DNA of 18,368 bases from contig JBOHER010000289.1 of NCBI GenBank assembly GCA_050701115.1, forward strand, positions 1-18,368, read 5' to 3'. The DNA comes from JBOHER01 sp050701115 (GTDB taxonomy: Bacteria > Actinomycetota > Actinomycetes > Mycobacteriales > Pseudonocardiaceae). Numbering within the stretch: the stretch's first letter is position 1; the number at the start of each line of letters is the position of its first letter. Below, in pieces: positions 7,261-17,442 of the stretch. Below the pieces are notes generated by a model. The model saw only the letters and a program-made list of their open reading frames with translations. It ran no database searches and had not been told where the DNA came from. The position numbers were made by a program, and so were the translations under genes.

Positions 7261-8294
7261 GAGGAATCGGCCGAGCGGGCGAGACGCTCGTACAGGCGCT
7301 CGTAGTCGTCGGTCATCCGCCGGTAGTCGAACCGTCGGCGCGCTTCCTCGCGGACGCGGTTGCGGTCGATGGCCAGCGCCGCCGGAACCAGCTCCGCCAG
7401 CCGGTCGACGTCGTCGGCGTAGCACCCGGTCACACCGGGCTCGACGATCTCGGGCACCGCGCAGCGGTCGAGGGCGATGACCGGCGTCCCGCACGCCATC
7501 GCCTCGACCAACACCAGTCCGAAGGGTTCCCGCGCGACGCTGGTGAACACCAGCGCGCCGGCCCCCGCGAGCAGCGCGTTGCGCTCCTCGACGCCGACCT
7601 GCCCCACGTGCTCGACGTGTCGCCCGTCGATGAGTGGCTTCACCTCCGTGGTGAAGTAGTCGTCGCTGCCCTTGCCCGCGAGCACGAGCCGGATGCCCGC
7701 ATTGCGCGCGACGCGGATCGCCTCGACCGGCGCCTTGCGGGAGATGAGGTGGCCGAGGAACAGCAGGTAGTCGCCTGCCGTTGGACCGAACGGGAAGCTG
7801 TCCGTGTCGATCCCGTTGGGCACGACCGCGACGTCGGACAGGGGCTGGAGCTTGCGGCGGTGGTACTCGGAGAGCGCCACGAGGTGCGTCTCCGGGTAGC
7901 GCGCGTAGCACCGGACCAGGTCCCGTTCGGTGGGGATGTGGTCGGTGTGCACGACCGGGGTGTCCACCATTCGCGAGAACGGTGCGGGAAAGGCGTAGAC
8001 ATGGCTGTGGATCACGTCGAAGTCGCTGCCGCGCTCGAAGGCCGCGGCGGTGTGCACAAGCTCGTGGAACTGCCAGTTGTTCCAGAGCCTGGAGTCCTGG
8101 TGGTAGGACACCGGGTAGCGCGCCTGGAGTCGGGCGGAGGTCCGGGAGTCACCGGTGGCGAACAGCGTGACGTCGTGCCCGCGCTGGACCAGCTCTTCGG
8201 TGAGCAGCCACACCAGATCCTCGATCGAGCTACCGGTTTGCGGACCAACCGCGCGGGCGATCGGCGCGACTTGTGCGACACGCACGACGTTCAT
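7224..8294 (-). CDS. GT4-family glycosyltransferase
   Basis: A 356-residue GT-B retaining glycosyltransferase. The N-terminal domain begins MNVVRVAQVAPIA and has HVYAFPAPF and VVHTDHIPT. The C-terminal domain has VPNGID at about 159-163, LFLGHLISRKAPVEAI with the phosphate-binding Arg/Lys pair at about 186-187, and EPFGLVLVEAM at about 256-266, which contains the EX7E motif (Glu256 and Glu264) that binds the nucleotide sugar. The enzyme should transfer a hexose or similar sugar from an NDP-sugar in the cytoplasm; donor and acceptor are unknown. Its ATG overlaps the deacetylase stop (ATGA), so it is the last gene of the minus-strand operon. The last 15 or so residues (SSIPAPATTSSKS) look non-homologous and may come from the adjoining rearranged DNA. 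Confidence 0.92.
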   Translation of the reverse strand: MNVVRVAQVAPIARAVGPQTGSSIEDLVWLLTEELVQRGHDVTLFATGDSRTSARLQARYPVSYHQDSRLWNNWQFHELVHTAAAFERGSDFDVIHSHVYAFPAPFSRMVDTPVVHTDHIPTERDLVRCYARYPETHLVALSEYHRRKLQPLSDVAVVPNGIDTDSFPFGPTAGDYLLFLGHLISRKAPVEAIRVARNAGIRLVLAGKGSDDYFTTEVKPLIDGRHVEHVGQVGVEERNALLAGAGALVFTSVAREPFGLVLVEAMACGTPVIALDRCAVPEIVEPGVTGCYADDVDRLAELVPAALAIDRNRVREEARRRFDYRRMTDDYERLYERLARSADSSIPAPATTSSKS

Positions 8295-9001
8295 CCCCCC
8301 AATGCTCGGCCCAGATCGGTGTCCGGTCCCATCGCGACGCGCCGCAGCCGGAAACGGTCCGCAACCGGAACGCGGAACCGACCGCCCTTGTACCGGCAGG
8401 CCGCGCGGTAGCCGGCCCGCTCCAGCAGGGTGGGGGCCAGGCCGTCAGGGCCGCCGTCACCGTACGGATAGGCCAGCATCACCACCGCCTGGTCGAGCCC
8501 GTCCTCCAGCACCTGCTTCGAGCGCCGGATCTCGTCGTCCATCTCGGCACGCAAGAGATCGGCGAAGCTTCGGTGGGACGCACCATGCGACTGCACCGCG
8601 ATGCCCGCAAGGGCAAGGGCGCGAAGGTCGTCCCAGTCGCACAGCGGCTCGTCGGGCTCGTTGTTGTCGAAGCTGTTACAGCGGCCGACGAAGTCGGTGG
8701 GGACGAAGACGACTGCCGGGTAGGAGAACCGCCGCAGCCACGGCAGGGCGACGGTGCGCGTGCTGCGATACCCGTCGTCGAAGGTGAGCAACACGCCCTT
8801 GTCGGGCAGCGTGGCAGGGTCGTCGAGACCGCGCAGGAACGCCGAGAGGCCGAGTACCGTCCAGCCGGACTCGCGCAGGGACGCGAGGTGACCGGCGAAG
8901 ATCTCCTCGCTGACGAAGAACCAGGTGTCCCAGCCGCCGTTCGGCGGTCGGCCGATCTTGTGGTAGGCGAGGATCGCCACGGTGCGTGGTGAGCCGGTCA
9001 T
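8291..9001 (-). CDS. Polysaccharide deacetylase (NodB domain)
   Basis: A 236-residue carbohydrate esterase family 4 protein. The metal-binding and catalytic motifs are all visible: LLTFDDGY (TFDDG at 73-77), SHGASH at 138-143 with the two metal-ligand histidines, and AYPYG at about 177-181. Family members remove acetyl groups from N- or O-acetylated sugars. There is no signal peptide or membrane anchor, so it probably acts inside the cell, on a precursor or lipid-linked or nucleotide-linked sugar, not on the wall. The start ATG overlaps the methyltransferase stop and its own stop overlaps the GT4 start, both as ATGA. The product is likely to carry a free amine or hydroxyl as a result; this is inference. 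Confidence 0.92.
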   Translation of the reverse strand: MTGSPRTVAILAYHKIGRPPNGGWDTWFFVSEEIFAGHLASLRESGWTVLGLSAFLRGLDDPATLPDKGVLLTFDDGYRSTRTVALPWLRRFSYPAVVFVPTDFVGRCNSFDNNEPDEPLCDWDDLRALALAGIAVQSHGASHRSFADLLRAEMDDEIRRSKQVLEDGLDQAVVMLAYPYGDGGPDGLAPTLLERAGYRAACRYKGGRFRVPVADRFRLRRVAMGPDTDLGRALGG

Positions 9002-9552
9002 GCGTACGCCTCGACGTAGAAGCTCTCGGCCTCCCGGTTGTCCAGCTCGACGATCTCCGGATAGCAACTCGTCGTCTCGCCGAAGGAGACCCGGCGGACG
9101 CCGACGAAGCCGGCCTTGTGGAGCAGCTCCTCGGCGAAGCCATAGGTGAACGGCGTGCGGATGGTGTTGTACCAGAGGATCTGGGTGATGAAGTTTCCGG
9201 CGACGGTGTCCCAGTCCCAGATGAGGAAGTAGTCCCGGTCGCCACGCTGATAGGCGGTGATCACGCGATCGAGGTCCGGCAACGACAGCCGCAGTACGCC
9301 ACCGGACTTGAGCACGCGCCGCAGTTCGCGCAGCGCGGGCACCTGCTGGTAGATGCCCAGCTCCGGCAGGACGTGCTGGCTGACGATGTAATCGATGCAC
9401 TGGTCGGAGAGGGGCAGGCCTTCGAGGATGTCGCAGACGAGGTCGACACCCTCGTGCTGCCGGATGTCGGAGTTGATCCACCCGGCCGGTGTTTCGCGAC
9501 CGCAGCCCCAGTGCAGGCGCTGTATCGCAGTGGTGTTCTGGATCTCGGTCAT
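8998..9552 (-). CDS. SAM-dependent methyltransferase
   Basis: A 184-residue class I methyltransferase. Motif I is LHWGCGRETPAGWINSDI at about 13-30, the GCGxxxxxGWxNxD form typical of small sugar or lipid methyltransferases of the Methyltransf_11 type. The motif ELRRVLKSGGVLRLSLPDL at about 75-93 is the usual post-II block. The frame extends further upstream, but that sequence is antisense to the preceding gene. The ATG at 9552 overlaps the preceding stop as ATGA, which fixes the start. It probably O- or N-methylates a sugar of the cluster product; the target is unknown. Confidence 0.9.
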   Translation of the reverse strand: MTEIQNTTAIQRLHWGCGRETPAGWINSDIRQHEGVDLVCDILEGLPLSDQCIDYIVSQHVLPELGIYQQVPALRELRRVLKSGGVLRLSLPDLDRVITAYQRGDRDYFLIWDWDTVAGNFITQILWYNTIRTPFTYGFAEELLHKAGFVGVRRVSFGETTSCYPEIVELDNREAESFYVEAYA

Positions 9553-10676
9553 GGCAGCGCCACCTCCAGCAGCCGGCCGGCCACGGTCCGGGCGTCGAAC
9601 ACCTCCTGGGCGAGCTCTCGGGCGAGCCGGCAGTGCTTGTCGTAGTCGTCGGTCACGTCGCGGATCGCCCTGGCCGCTTCGTCGACATTGCCGAAGCGGA
9701 GCAGGCCGCCGCCGCCGGGCAGGAGCCGAGACGGTCCGGTGTGCTGCACGACGGCAGGCTTGCCGCTCGCCAGATAGCACAGGGTGCGGTCGCTGACCCA
9801 GGCGTTCCGCAGCCGCACGCAGGAGGGCTTCACGCAGCTGAACTCGCCGAAGGAGCGTTGGATGTAGTGCTGGTAGTCCCATGGGGTGGACGCGACGGTG
9901 GACGCGTGTCGCACCCGCCAGCCGTGGGCACGCAGCTCGACCCCGTCGTTGCACTCCTGCCACTCGGAGAGGCAGAGCGCGAGCTCGAGGGGCCGGGTCA
10001 CGCGGCGGGGGAGGTCGAGGAACGGCTCGAAGCCGACCTGCTTGTCGTTGCGGTAGAACCCGTCCGCGTCGGCGACCCACTCCTCGGTGGTGCCCCAGTG
10101 GGAGACGGTGGTGAACGGGGCGTCGTCCGGTGCGGCGCAGACGGGCCACCAGTCCAGCGCCACGCAGGGCGGTGCGTGCTGCCAGCTGATGCCCGCATCG
10201 GGGATGCGGTCGCTGGTCCGGAAGGCGACGGCCTCGCTCGTCGTCACATAGACGTCGTGGCGCGGGACGTGGACCTGTCCGCCCGCCATCCACAGCTGCA
10301 GCAGGCCCGGGTCGATGTCGACCAGGACGGAGCGCCGGAAGCGTTCGACCACGGCCTGCGGGAGCCCGTACCGGAGGTTCACCAGCAGGTCCGCTTCGGC
10401 GGCGGCGTCGAGCTCAAGGCAGTCGGTAGGCGGCAGGCCGGCCGCCGAGCAGACCGCCACCGAGCTCGCCAGACCGTACGGTTCGAGTTGCTGTTTCAGC
10501 GCCGCCAGCCCGCGGTACAGATCGGTCGCCGGCCGGTCGGGCTCCGCCTCCTCCAGCCACACGACCTCGCACCCGAGCGCGCGAAGTCCCAGCGCCCAGT
10601 TGAGGTAGACCCAGCGGTGCCCGCCGCCGCCCGGGTAGTAGACGGTGTTGGCCGCCAGGCACACCCGCAGGCTCAC
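9549..10676 (-). CDS. Glycosyltransferase-like protein (paralogue of the 2119-3306 gene)
   Basis: A 375-residue protein beginning MSLRVCLAANTVYYPGGGGH, a Rossmann-type strand and glycine loop, followed by LGLRALGCEVVWLEEAEP. The C-terminal half has TVSHWGTTEEW, FLDLPRRV, LCLSEWQECNDG, PWDYQHYIQRSFGEFS, DRTLCYLASGKPAVVQHTGP and a glycine-rich GGGGLLRFGN loop. These blocks recur in the same order in the plus-strand 2119-3306 protein, so the two share ancestry and fold. The overall layout suggests a GT-B enzyme without the EX7E motif. Both ends are in ATGA overlaps with neighbours. Acceptor and donor are unknown; one of the pair could use the pentose made by the decarboxylase. Confidence 0.82.
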   Translation of the reverse strand: MSLRVCLAANTVYYPGGGGHRWVYLNWALGLRALGCEVVWLEEAEPDRPATDLYRGLAALKQQLEPYGLASSVAVCSAAGLPPTDCLELDAAAEADLLVNLRYGLPQAVVERFRRSVLVDIDPGLLQLWMAGGQVHVPRHDVYVTTSEAVAFRTSDRIPDAGISWQHAPPCVALDWWPVCAAPDDAPFTTVSHWGTTEEWVADADGFYRNDKQVGFEPFLDLPRRVTRPLELALCLSEWQECNDGVELRAHGWRVRHASTVASTPWDYQHYIQRSFGEFSCVKPSCVRLRNAWVSDRTLCYLASGKPAVVQHTGPSRLLPGGGGLLRFGNVDEAARAIRDVTDDYDKHCRLARELAQEVFDARTVAGRLLEVALP

Positions 10677-11665
10677 CGCGAAGCTCCGTCGTCAAGGAGC
10701 CGCCAGGTGTGCTCCATCTTGCCGAGTAGCCGGTCCACGAACACGGGGTCGCGGCAGGGCTCGATCCACCAGCGCAGGTACCACAGCTTGTGCATCACCC
10801 GCGCGTGGGCGACCGCCGCGGCGAACTCGTCACGGTCCAGCCGCTCACCGGTGTGGCGGCCGAACTCGTCGGCGTAGGCGGCAAGGAAGCGCGGCCTTCT
10901 CGCCCCCCAGCCGGCCAGCAGCTTGGCCACGTCCCAGGCCGCGACGCCGATGGCCGCCCACTCCCAGTCGATCGGCCGAACGCGGCCGTCCCGCGCAACC
11001 ATCACGTTGTGACAGGAGAAGTCGCCGTGCACGAGCGTGCGCGGCTGGTGATCGAGGTAGGCCACCGACCGCGAGAGCCACCGCTGCATCAGGCCGTCGA
11101 ACCGCAGGAGCGCGCCCGGCTCGCCGTAAGCCTCCAGACTACGCCGAGCGGCACCGGCGAGTGCGCGGTAGAAGCCGGGGCCGTGGTCGCTGAGGCAGCC
11201 GAGCCGGGACAGCTGCTCCGCCTGGCCGTGGCAGGCCGCGTGCATGCGCGCCAGCCACCGGAAGGCGGGCTCCCAGTCGTGAGCATCGCACCAGTCCAGC
11301 CGCCGGTTGCCGACGTCCTCGAGGAACAGCCAGTAGCGGCCCGCGGCGTCGTCGCAGAGCGAGGCGTAGAGCACCGGGGCGCCGAAGCGTCCGCCCGCGA
11401 GCAAGCGCTCATAGAGCAGCACCTCCCGCCGGACGTCCTTGCCGGCCTCGGAGCGCAGTCGCTTGAAGATGACCGGCAGCTGTTCACCGTCATCGAGGTG
11501 CACGGACAGGCGCGAGATCGGGTGCGAGCTAAACGTGCCCAACGGCTTGCGGACGGCGTCGACGATGCGCACCGGCCGGCCTAGATGCCGAGCGAGCCCA
11601 CGTTCGAGCACCCGCTCGGGTGCGGACGCCAGGTCCGGGTCGGGAAGCAGCAGCAGCTCAGCCAC
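10673..11665 (-). CDS. APH-fold phosphotransferase (catalytic motif intact)
   Basis: The start is taken as the GTG at 11665 (VAELLLLPDPD), which overlaps the preceding stop by 8 bases. A frame extending to 11704 adds residues encoded within the upstream gene. The 330-residue product has the aminoglycoside-phosphotransferase/choline-kinase fold: a candidate ATP-binding Lys68 in VIFKRL, Brenner motif LVHGDFSCHN with catalytic Asp215 and metal-ligand Asn220, and a metal-binding Asp233 in PIDWEW. WLARMHAACHG and the conserved YADEFGRHTG tail are shared with its neighbour. It should phosphorylate a small hydroxyl-bearing substrate, by context a sugar or glycan, using ATP or GTP. Resistance to an aminoglycoside is unlikely, given the biosynthetic setting and the pairing with a paralogue. 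Confidence 0.88.
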   Translation of the reverse strand: MAELLLLPDPDLASAPERVLERGLARHLGRPVRIVDAVRKPLGTFSSHPISRLSVHLDDGEQLPVIFKRLRSEAGKDVRREVLLYERLLAGGRFGAPVLYASLCDDAAGRYWLFLEDVGNRRLDWCDAHDWEPAFRWLARMHAACHGQAEQLSRLGCLSDHGPGFYRALAGAARRSLEAYGEPGALLRFDGLMQRWLSRSVAYLDHQPRTLVHGDFSCHNVMVARDGRVRPIDWEWAAIGVAAWDVAKLLAGWGARRPRFLAAYADEFGRHTGERLDRDEFAAAVAHARVMHKLWYLRWWIEPCRDPVFVDRLLGKMEHTWRLLDDGASR

Positions 11666-12583
11666 GGCACACCCCCTCGGCGAGCTCCCGCCAGGCCCGC
11701 TCAAGCCGGGTCAGCTGCCGGTCGACGAAGTCGGCGTCGTCGCACGGCTCCTTCCACCAGTGCAGGAAGCGCAGAATGCGCAGCGTCCCGGCCGCACGGA
11801 GCGCCCGGTCGAACCCGGCGTCAAGCGTGCGGCTTGCGTGCCGCGCGAACTCGTCGGCGTAGGCGGTGACCAAGCGGGGCTTCGCGGGCCCCCATCCTTC
11901 GAGGAGCTTGGCCAGGTCGACGGCGGCCGCCCCATTCCCCGCCGTCTCCCAGTCGACAAGCCGGACGACCCCGCCCGGTTGCAATACCACGTTGTGGGCG
12001 GTGAGCCCGCCGTGGACGAGCGTGCGCGGCTGACGGTCGAGGAGGTCGACCACCGGGGGGAACCACCTGCGGACAAGCTCGTCGAACCGGGTCCGCGCAC
12101 CAGGCTCGGCGCGCCGCCGCAGCGTCGCCCGCGCCTGCATTGCGAGCGAGCGGTAGTAGCGGGCGTCGTGGTGGTCCAGGCAGCCGAGTCCGGCCAGCTC
12201 CGCCGCGCGGGCGTCGTACACGGCGTGCATCCGCGCCACGTGGCGGACGGTCCGCTCCCACCCACTCGTGCCGCGCTGGTCGAGGCGCTGGGAACCGACG
12301 TGCTCCAGGACGAGCCAGGACCGGTGCCGAGCGTCGTCGCACCACGCGGCGTAGAGCAGCGGCGCGCCGAAGCGCCGGTGCCCGAGCAGGCGACGATAGA
12401 CGAGCGCCTCGCGGCGGGTGTCCCTACCTGGCCGTGGTCGCAGCTGCTTGAGTACCAGCGGAAGCTCTTCGCCGCTGTCCAGTTGCACGTCGAGCCGGAA
12501 GATGGGGTGGGTGCTGCGCTCACCCAGTGGCCGCACCGAGCACGCAACGACACGAACCGGCCGGATGCGGCTTGCAGGGCTAT

Positions 12584-12587
<4 letters not shown>
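11658..12587 (-). CDS. APH-fold protein with degenerate catalytic motif (probable pseudokinase)
   Basis: A 309-residue paralogue of the next gene downstream. The two align over most of their length: STHPIFRLDVQLDSGEELPL, FGAPLLYAAWCDDA, RTLVHG, VDWE, KLLEGWG, TAYADEFARH and FLHWWKEPC match FSSHPISRLSVHLDDGEQLP, FGAPVLYASLCDDA and so on. The Brenner motif reads LVHGGLTAHN instead of HGD: the catalytic Asp is Gly194 (codon ggg), while Asn199 and the metal-ligand Asp212 of VDWE remain. Loss of that Asp normally abolishes phosphotransfer in this fold. It could be an allosteric partner or substrate-binding subunit of the active neighbour, or a weak enzyme using another base. The open frame, conserved length and ATGA coupling argue against a decaying gene. 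Confidence 0.88.
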
Positions 12588-14374
<1,787 letters not shown>

Positions 14375-14581
14375 GTCGACTCCGGTCCTGGCGCCTTCTT
14401 GTGCGTGGCCGACCTGCGCCACCGGTCCCCACCGCCTCGGTTTGCGCCGTCACCGAAGAAACACCAGGGCTTATGCGGCCCGTCGGGATTCACGCGGCGG
14501 CGCCGGTCGTCTTCCTGAGTCCAGCAGACGAGCGTGAGAGGACGATGAGAGTGGCCTCTGAAGCGGCGAAGAATCCGCAGG

Positions 14582-15989
14582 TCAGGATGCCGCAGGCGGC
14601 GACGGGCGGAACACCTGGCGCTCGAACGCATCCGCAGCCCGCAAGATGGTCGTTTCGTCGCCGTGCCTGCCGACGAGCATCATCCCCACCGGCAGCCCGT
14701 CTGACATCGCACACGGCACGTTCATCGCCGGGTGACCGGTGACGTCGAACGGCGCCGTGTTGGGGATCATCTGCAGGGCCCGGGAGACGTACTCCTCCAG
14801 TGGCGCGCCCGGTGCCGGGATCGGCGTCGCCTTGAGCGGCAGCGTCGGCATGACGAGCAGGTCGTGGTCGGCGAGCACGTCGTCGTAGGCCGCCGTCGCG
14901 ACCCGGGCGAGGTTGCGAGCCTTCGCGTAGTAACGACCATGGTGCGCCTCGGCCATCCACCGTCCGGCGAGCACGGTCAGCTTGACGATCTCGGAAAGCC
15001 GATCACCGCGTGCCCGCCTGCCCTCGGCGAAGGCGTCGACGAGCCCGGTCCAGTAGCGGCCCTTCGCGCCGTACGTTATGCCCTCGGCCGCGAGCATGAT
15101 CGCTGTGGCACCCTCGAGGGCGAGGGCGTTCCACACGGGCATCGCATCCCGGTGCCAGGGCAGCGACACTTCTCTGGCGCTCACGCCCAGCTTCTCGAAC
15201 GCCCGTACGGCCTCCCGCACAGCCTCGTCCACGTCCGGCTCGGACAGGCCCTCGTGACCGAATCCCTCGCGAACGACGGCCAGCCGCAGCCCCGCGACCT
15301 CACCGGTCAGCGCTCCGATGTAGTCCGCGACCGGCGGGGTCGAGTACTGCCTCGGGTCGAAGCCGTCCGGCCCGGCGAGCGCGGACAACAGCAGGGCGAC
15401 ATCGTGGGTGCTCCGCGCCAAGGGGCCGAGATGGTCCAGCGAGTTCTCGATCGGGAAGGCGCCGGTGTACGGGACGACGCCCCAGGTCGGCTTGAGCCCG
15501 TAGATGCCGGTCCAGCAGCTCAGGATACGGATCGACCCGCCCTGGTCACCGCCGATCGCAAGGTCGGCCTCGCCGACGGCAACCAGCGCGGCCGACCCGC
15601 TCGACGATCCGCCCGACGACGGTCGCGTCCTGGTCCGGCACGTAGCCCTCGAGCACCGCGGTGCCGTTGACCATGGGGACGCCTGCCACCGCGATGTTGT
15701 CCTTGACCGCGACGGTCTTGCCGGCCAGCGGCTCGCCGGCCGCGCCCTCGATACGGACCCGCCACGCCCACGCGCCGGGCGGGTTCTCCTCCGGGCGTGG
15801 CGCCGCGCCTGCTTCCCGCGGGTAGCGCGGCTCCTGCCTCAGCTCGTCGATCTCGTCCAGACGGTCGTACGGGGCCAGGAAGCCTTCGAGGATCGCCTGA
15901 ACCGCGGGCAGCCGTTCGCAGGAGATCGTGAAGTGGAAGTCCCGGGCGATCCGGGCGCGGTCGTCGGGCCCAGGACGTCGTACTGACAT
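14582..15989 (-). pseudogene. Amidase-signature family gene with out-of-frame internal deletion
   Basis: The start is an ATG at 15989 with GGGAGG five bases upstream. The first frame gives an amidase N-terminus with YDRLDEIDEL and catalytic Lys96 in TVAVKDNI, through NGTAVLEGYVPDQDATVV, and is then lost. A second frame takes over at 15613-15620 with SSGGSSSGSAALVAVGEADL, the cis-Ser loop, then AIGGDQGGSIRI with the nucleophile Ser, and runs without a break to a TGA at 14582. In this family 45-50 residues normally separate the two joined segments, so roughly 140 bases are missing as well as the frame being lost. The junction sits on GTCGTCGG, which both parent sequences (ACCGTCGTC for Thr-Val-Val and TCGTCGGGCGGA for Ser-Ser-Gly-Gly) could supply. 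The protein would have hydrolysed an amide or carbamoyl substrate; it cannot be made as one chain now. The gene is not obviously related to the glycan cluster. Confidence 0.85.
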
Positions 15990-16050
15990 GGCGGCCTCCC
16001 GTGGGCTGGGTGTCTCTCCAAGCCAGGCCTACTGCCGGATATCGACCCTG

Positions 16051-17442
16051 TCAATGACCGTGCGACGGAAGGGTCAGCCGGAAGAGTGCGCCGATGGTGC
16101 TCGGCAGGCACACCAGGTCGCCCCCGTGGGCGCGCGCGATCGCCCGCGAGATCGGTAGCCCTAGTCCGGCGCCGCCGGCCGCACGGCCGCGTGCGGGGTC
16201 CAGGCGGACGAACCTGTCGAAGACGCGGTCGCGGTCGCCCTCCGGGATTCCGGGACCACAGTCCTGGACCTCCACGTGCGCCTCGTCGCCGCGCCGGGAG
16301 ACGAGGACACTGACCGGTCCGGCGCCGTCGGTGGCGCGTAGCGCATTGTCGAGGAGGTTCGCGAGCACCTGCCCGAGCCGGTCGGGATCGCCGCTGATGT
16401 TCACCGGTTCACCGCGCACCTCGATGCGCGCTTCGGAGTCGACGATCCGGACTCGCTCGGCCTGTTGTTCGGCCACGGCTCGCAGGTCGACGGGGCTGTG
16501 CTGGATGTCCAACCCGGCATCGGCGCGAGCCATGGTGAGCAAGTCGTCGACCAGTCGCGCCGCGCGGCACGCCTCGCGGATTACGCCGGCAGTGAACCGG
16601 TCGCGCTCGACCCGGCCGGGTTGCTCGCGGAGCAAGGTCTCGGCGCCCGCCTGCACACTGGCGAGCGGTGTACGCAGCTCATGCGAGGCGTCGGAGAGGA
16701 ACTCACGCATCCGGTGCTCGCCGTCACGCGCGGCGCGCTCTGCTCCTTCCAGCGCGTCGAGCATCTCATCGAAGGCCGCGGCTACGCGTCCCTGCTCTGT
16801 GTCGACGCGAGCGGGGGACAGCCGGCGACCGCGATCCCCGGCCGTGATCGACCGAGCCAGCGCCGTCATCGTGTCCAGGGGCGCCAGCGCCCCGCTCACC
16901 AGGCGGCCGACAACCATGCCCGCGAGCAGAAGCACGCCGATCGCGCCCGAGACGACGAACAGGCGCAGTTGGGTGAGCGTGCGCGCCATGTCGGTCTCGC
17001 TCGTCGAGAGGGTGAGCCTGCCGTGCTGCACGTCGCGGATAATGCTCAGCACTCCGTCCCGCTCCACCACGTCACCGGCACGACCCGGCTGCGCGGCAGG
17101 CGGAACCCCGAGCGGCGGTCCTGGCCGCGCGTCGACCGGCGAAGCCGGACCGCTGCCGAGCACCCGTCCTTCGGCCGTTTCGAGCCGGACCCGCATCCCG
17201 TCGCCCGCCAGCCGCCGGACCAGTTCCTCGGCGGACACAGACTCGGCGAGCTCGGCGGCCAGAGAGGCCCTTTCGCGCAACTGGTCGCGCAGGTCCTCGC
17301 GCAGCCGTGCGCCGAGGGCCAGGTCGACGAACACACCGAGTACGACGAGCAGGACCGCCAGCAACGCGAGCACCACGAAGCTCACCCGCCGCCGGAGGGA
17401 CACCGTCCGCAGCAGGCCACCCTTGGTCCCGGTGCTGTTCAC
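16051..17442 (-). CDS. Two-component sensor histidine kinase
   Basis: A 463-residue membrane kinase. The first transmembrane segment is at about residues 20-44 and the second at about 160-184, enclosing an extracytoplasmic sensor region of about 115 residues. A HAMP linker follows (184-236), then the HisKA dimerisation domain with FLSDASHELRTPL and phospho-acceptor His254. The HATPase domain has N box QVLANLLDNALRA (358-370), G1 DCGPGIP (394-400), F box around FDRFVRLD and G2 GGAGLGLPIS (423-432). The start is a GTG whose first bases overlap the response-regulator stop (GTGA), so the two genes are translationally coupled. The signal is unknown; nothing in the sensor region is diagnostic. It follows the regulator in the same transcript. 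Confidence 0.95.
   Translation of the reverse strand: MNSTGTKGGLLRTVSLRRRVSFVVLALLAVLLVVLGVFVDLALGARLREDLRDQLRERASLAAELAESVSAEELVRRLAGDGMRVRLETAEGRVLGSGPASPVDARPGPPLGVPPAAQPGRAGDVVERDGVLSIIRDVQHGRLTLSTSETDMARTLTQLRLFVVSGAIGVLLLAGMVVGRLVSGALAPLDTMTALARSITAGDRGRRLSPARVDTEQGRVAAAFDEMLDALEGAERAARDGEHRMREFLSDASHELRTPLASVQAGAETLLREQPGRVERDRFTAGVIREACRAARLVDDLLTMARADAGLDIQHSPVDLRAVAEQQAERVRIVDSEARIEVRGEPVNISGDPDRLGQVLANLLDNALRATDGAGPVSVLVSRRGDEAHVEVQDCGPGIPEGDRDRVFDRFVRLDPARGRAAGGAGLGLPISRAIARAHGGDLVCLPSTIGALFRLTLPSHGH

Noticed and set aside
4395..7265. Intact insertion sequence or integrative element
   Set aside because: No transposase or integrase frame, terminal inverted repeats or flanking duplications could be found by eye.
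9489..10877. Long plus-strand open frame opposite the glycosyltransferase and kinase genes
   Set aside because: It spans parts of two coupled minus-strand genes with clear motifs; no start signal or recognisable protein feature is present.
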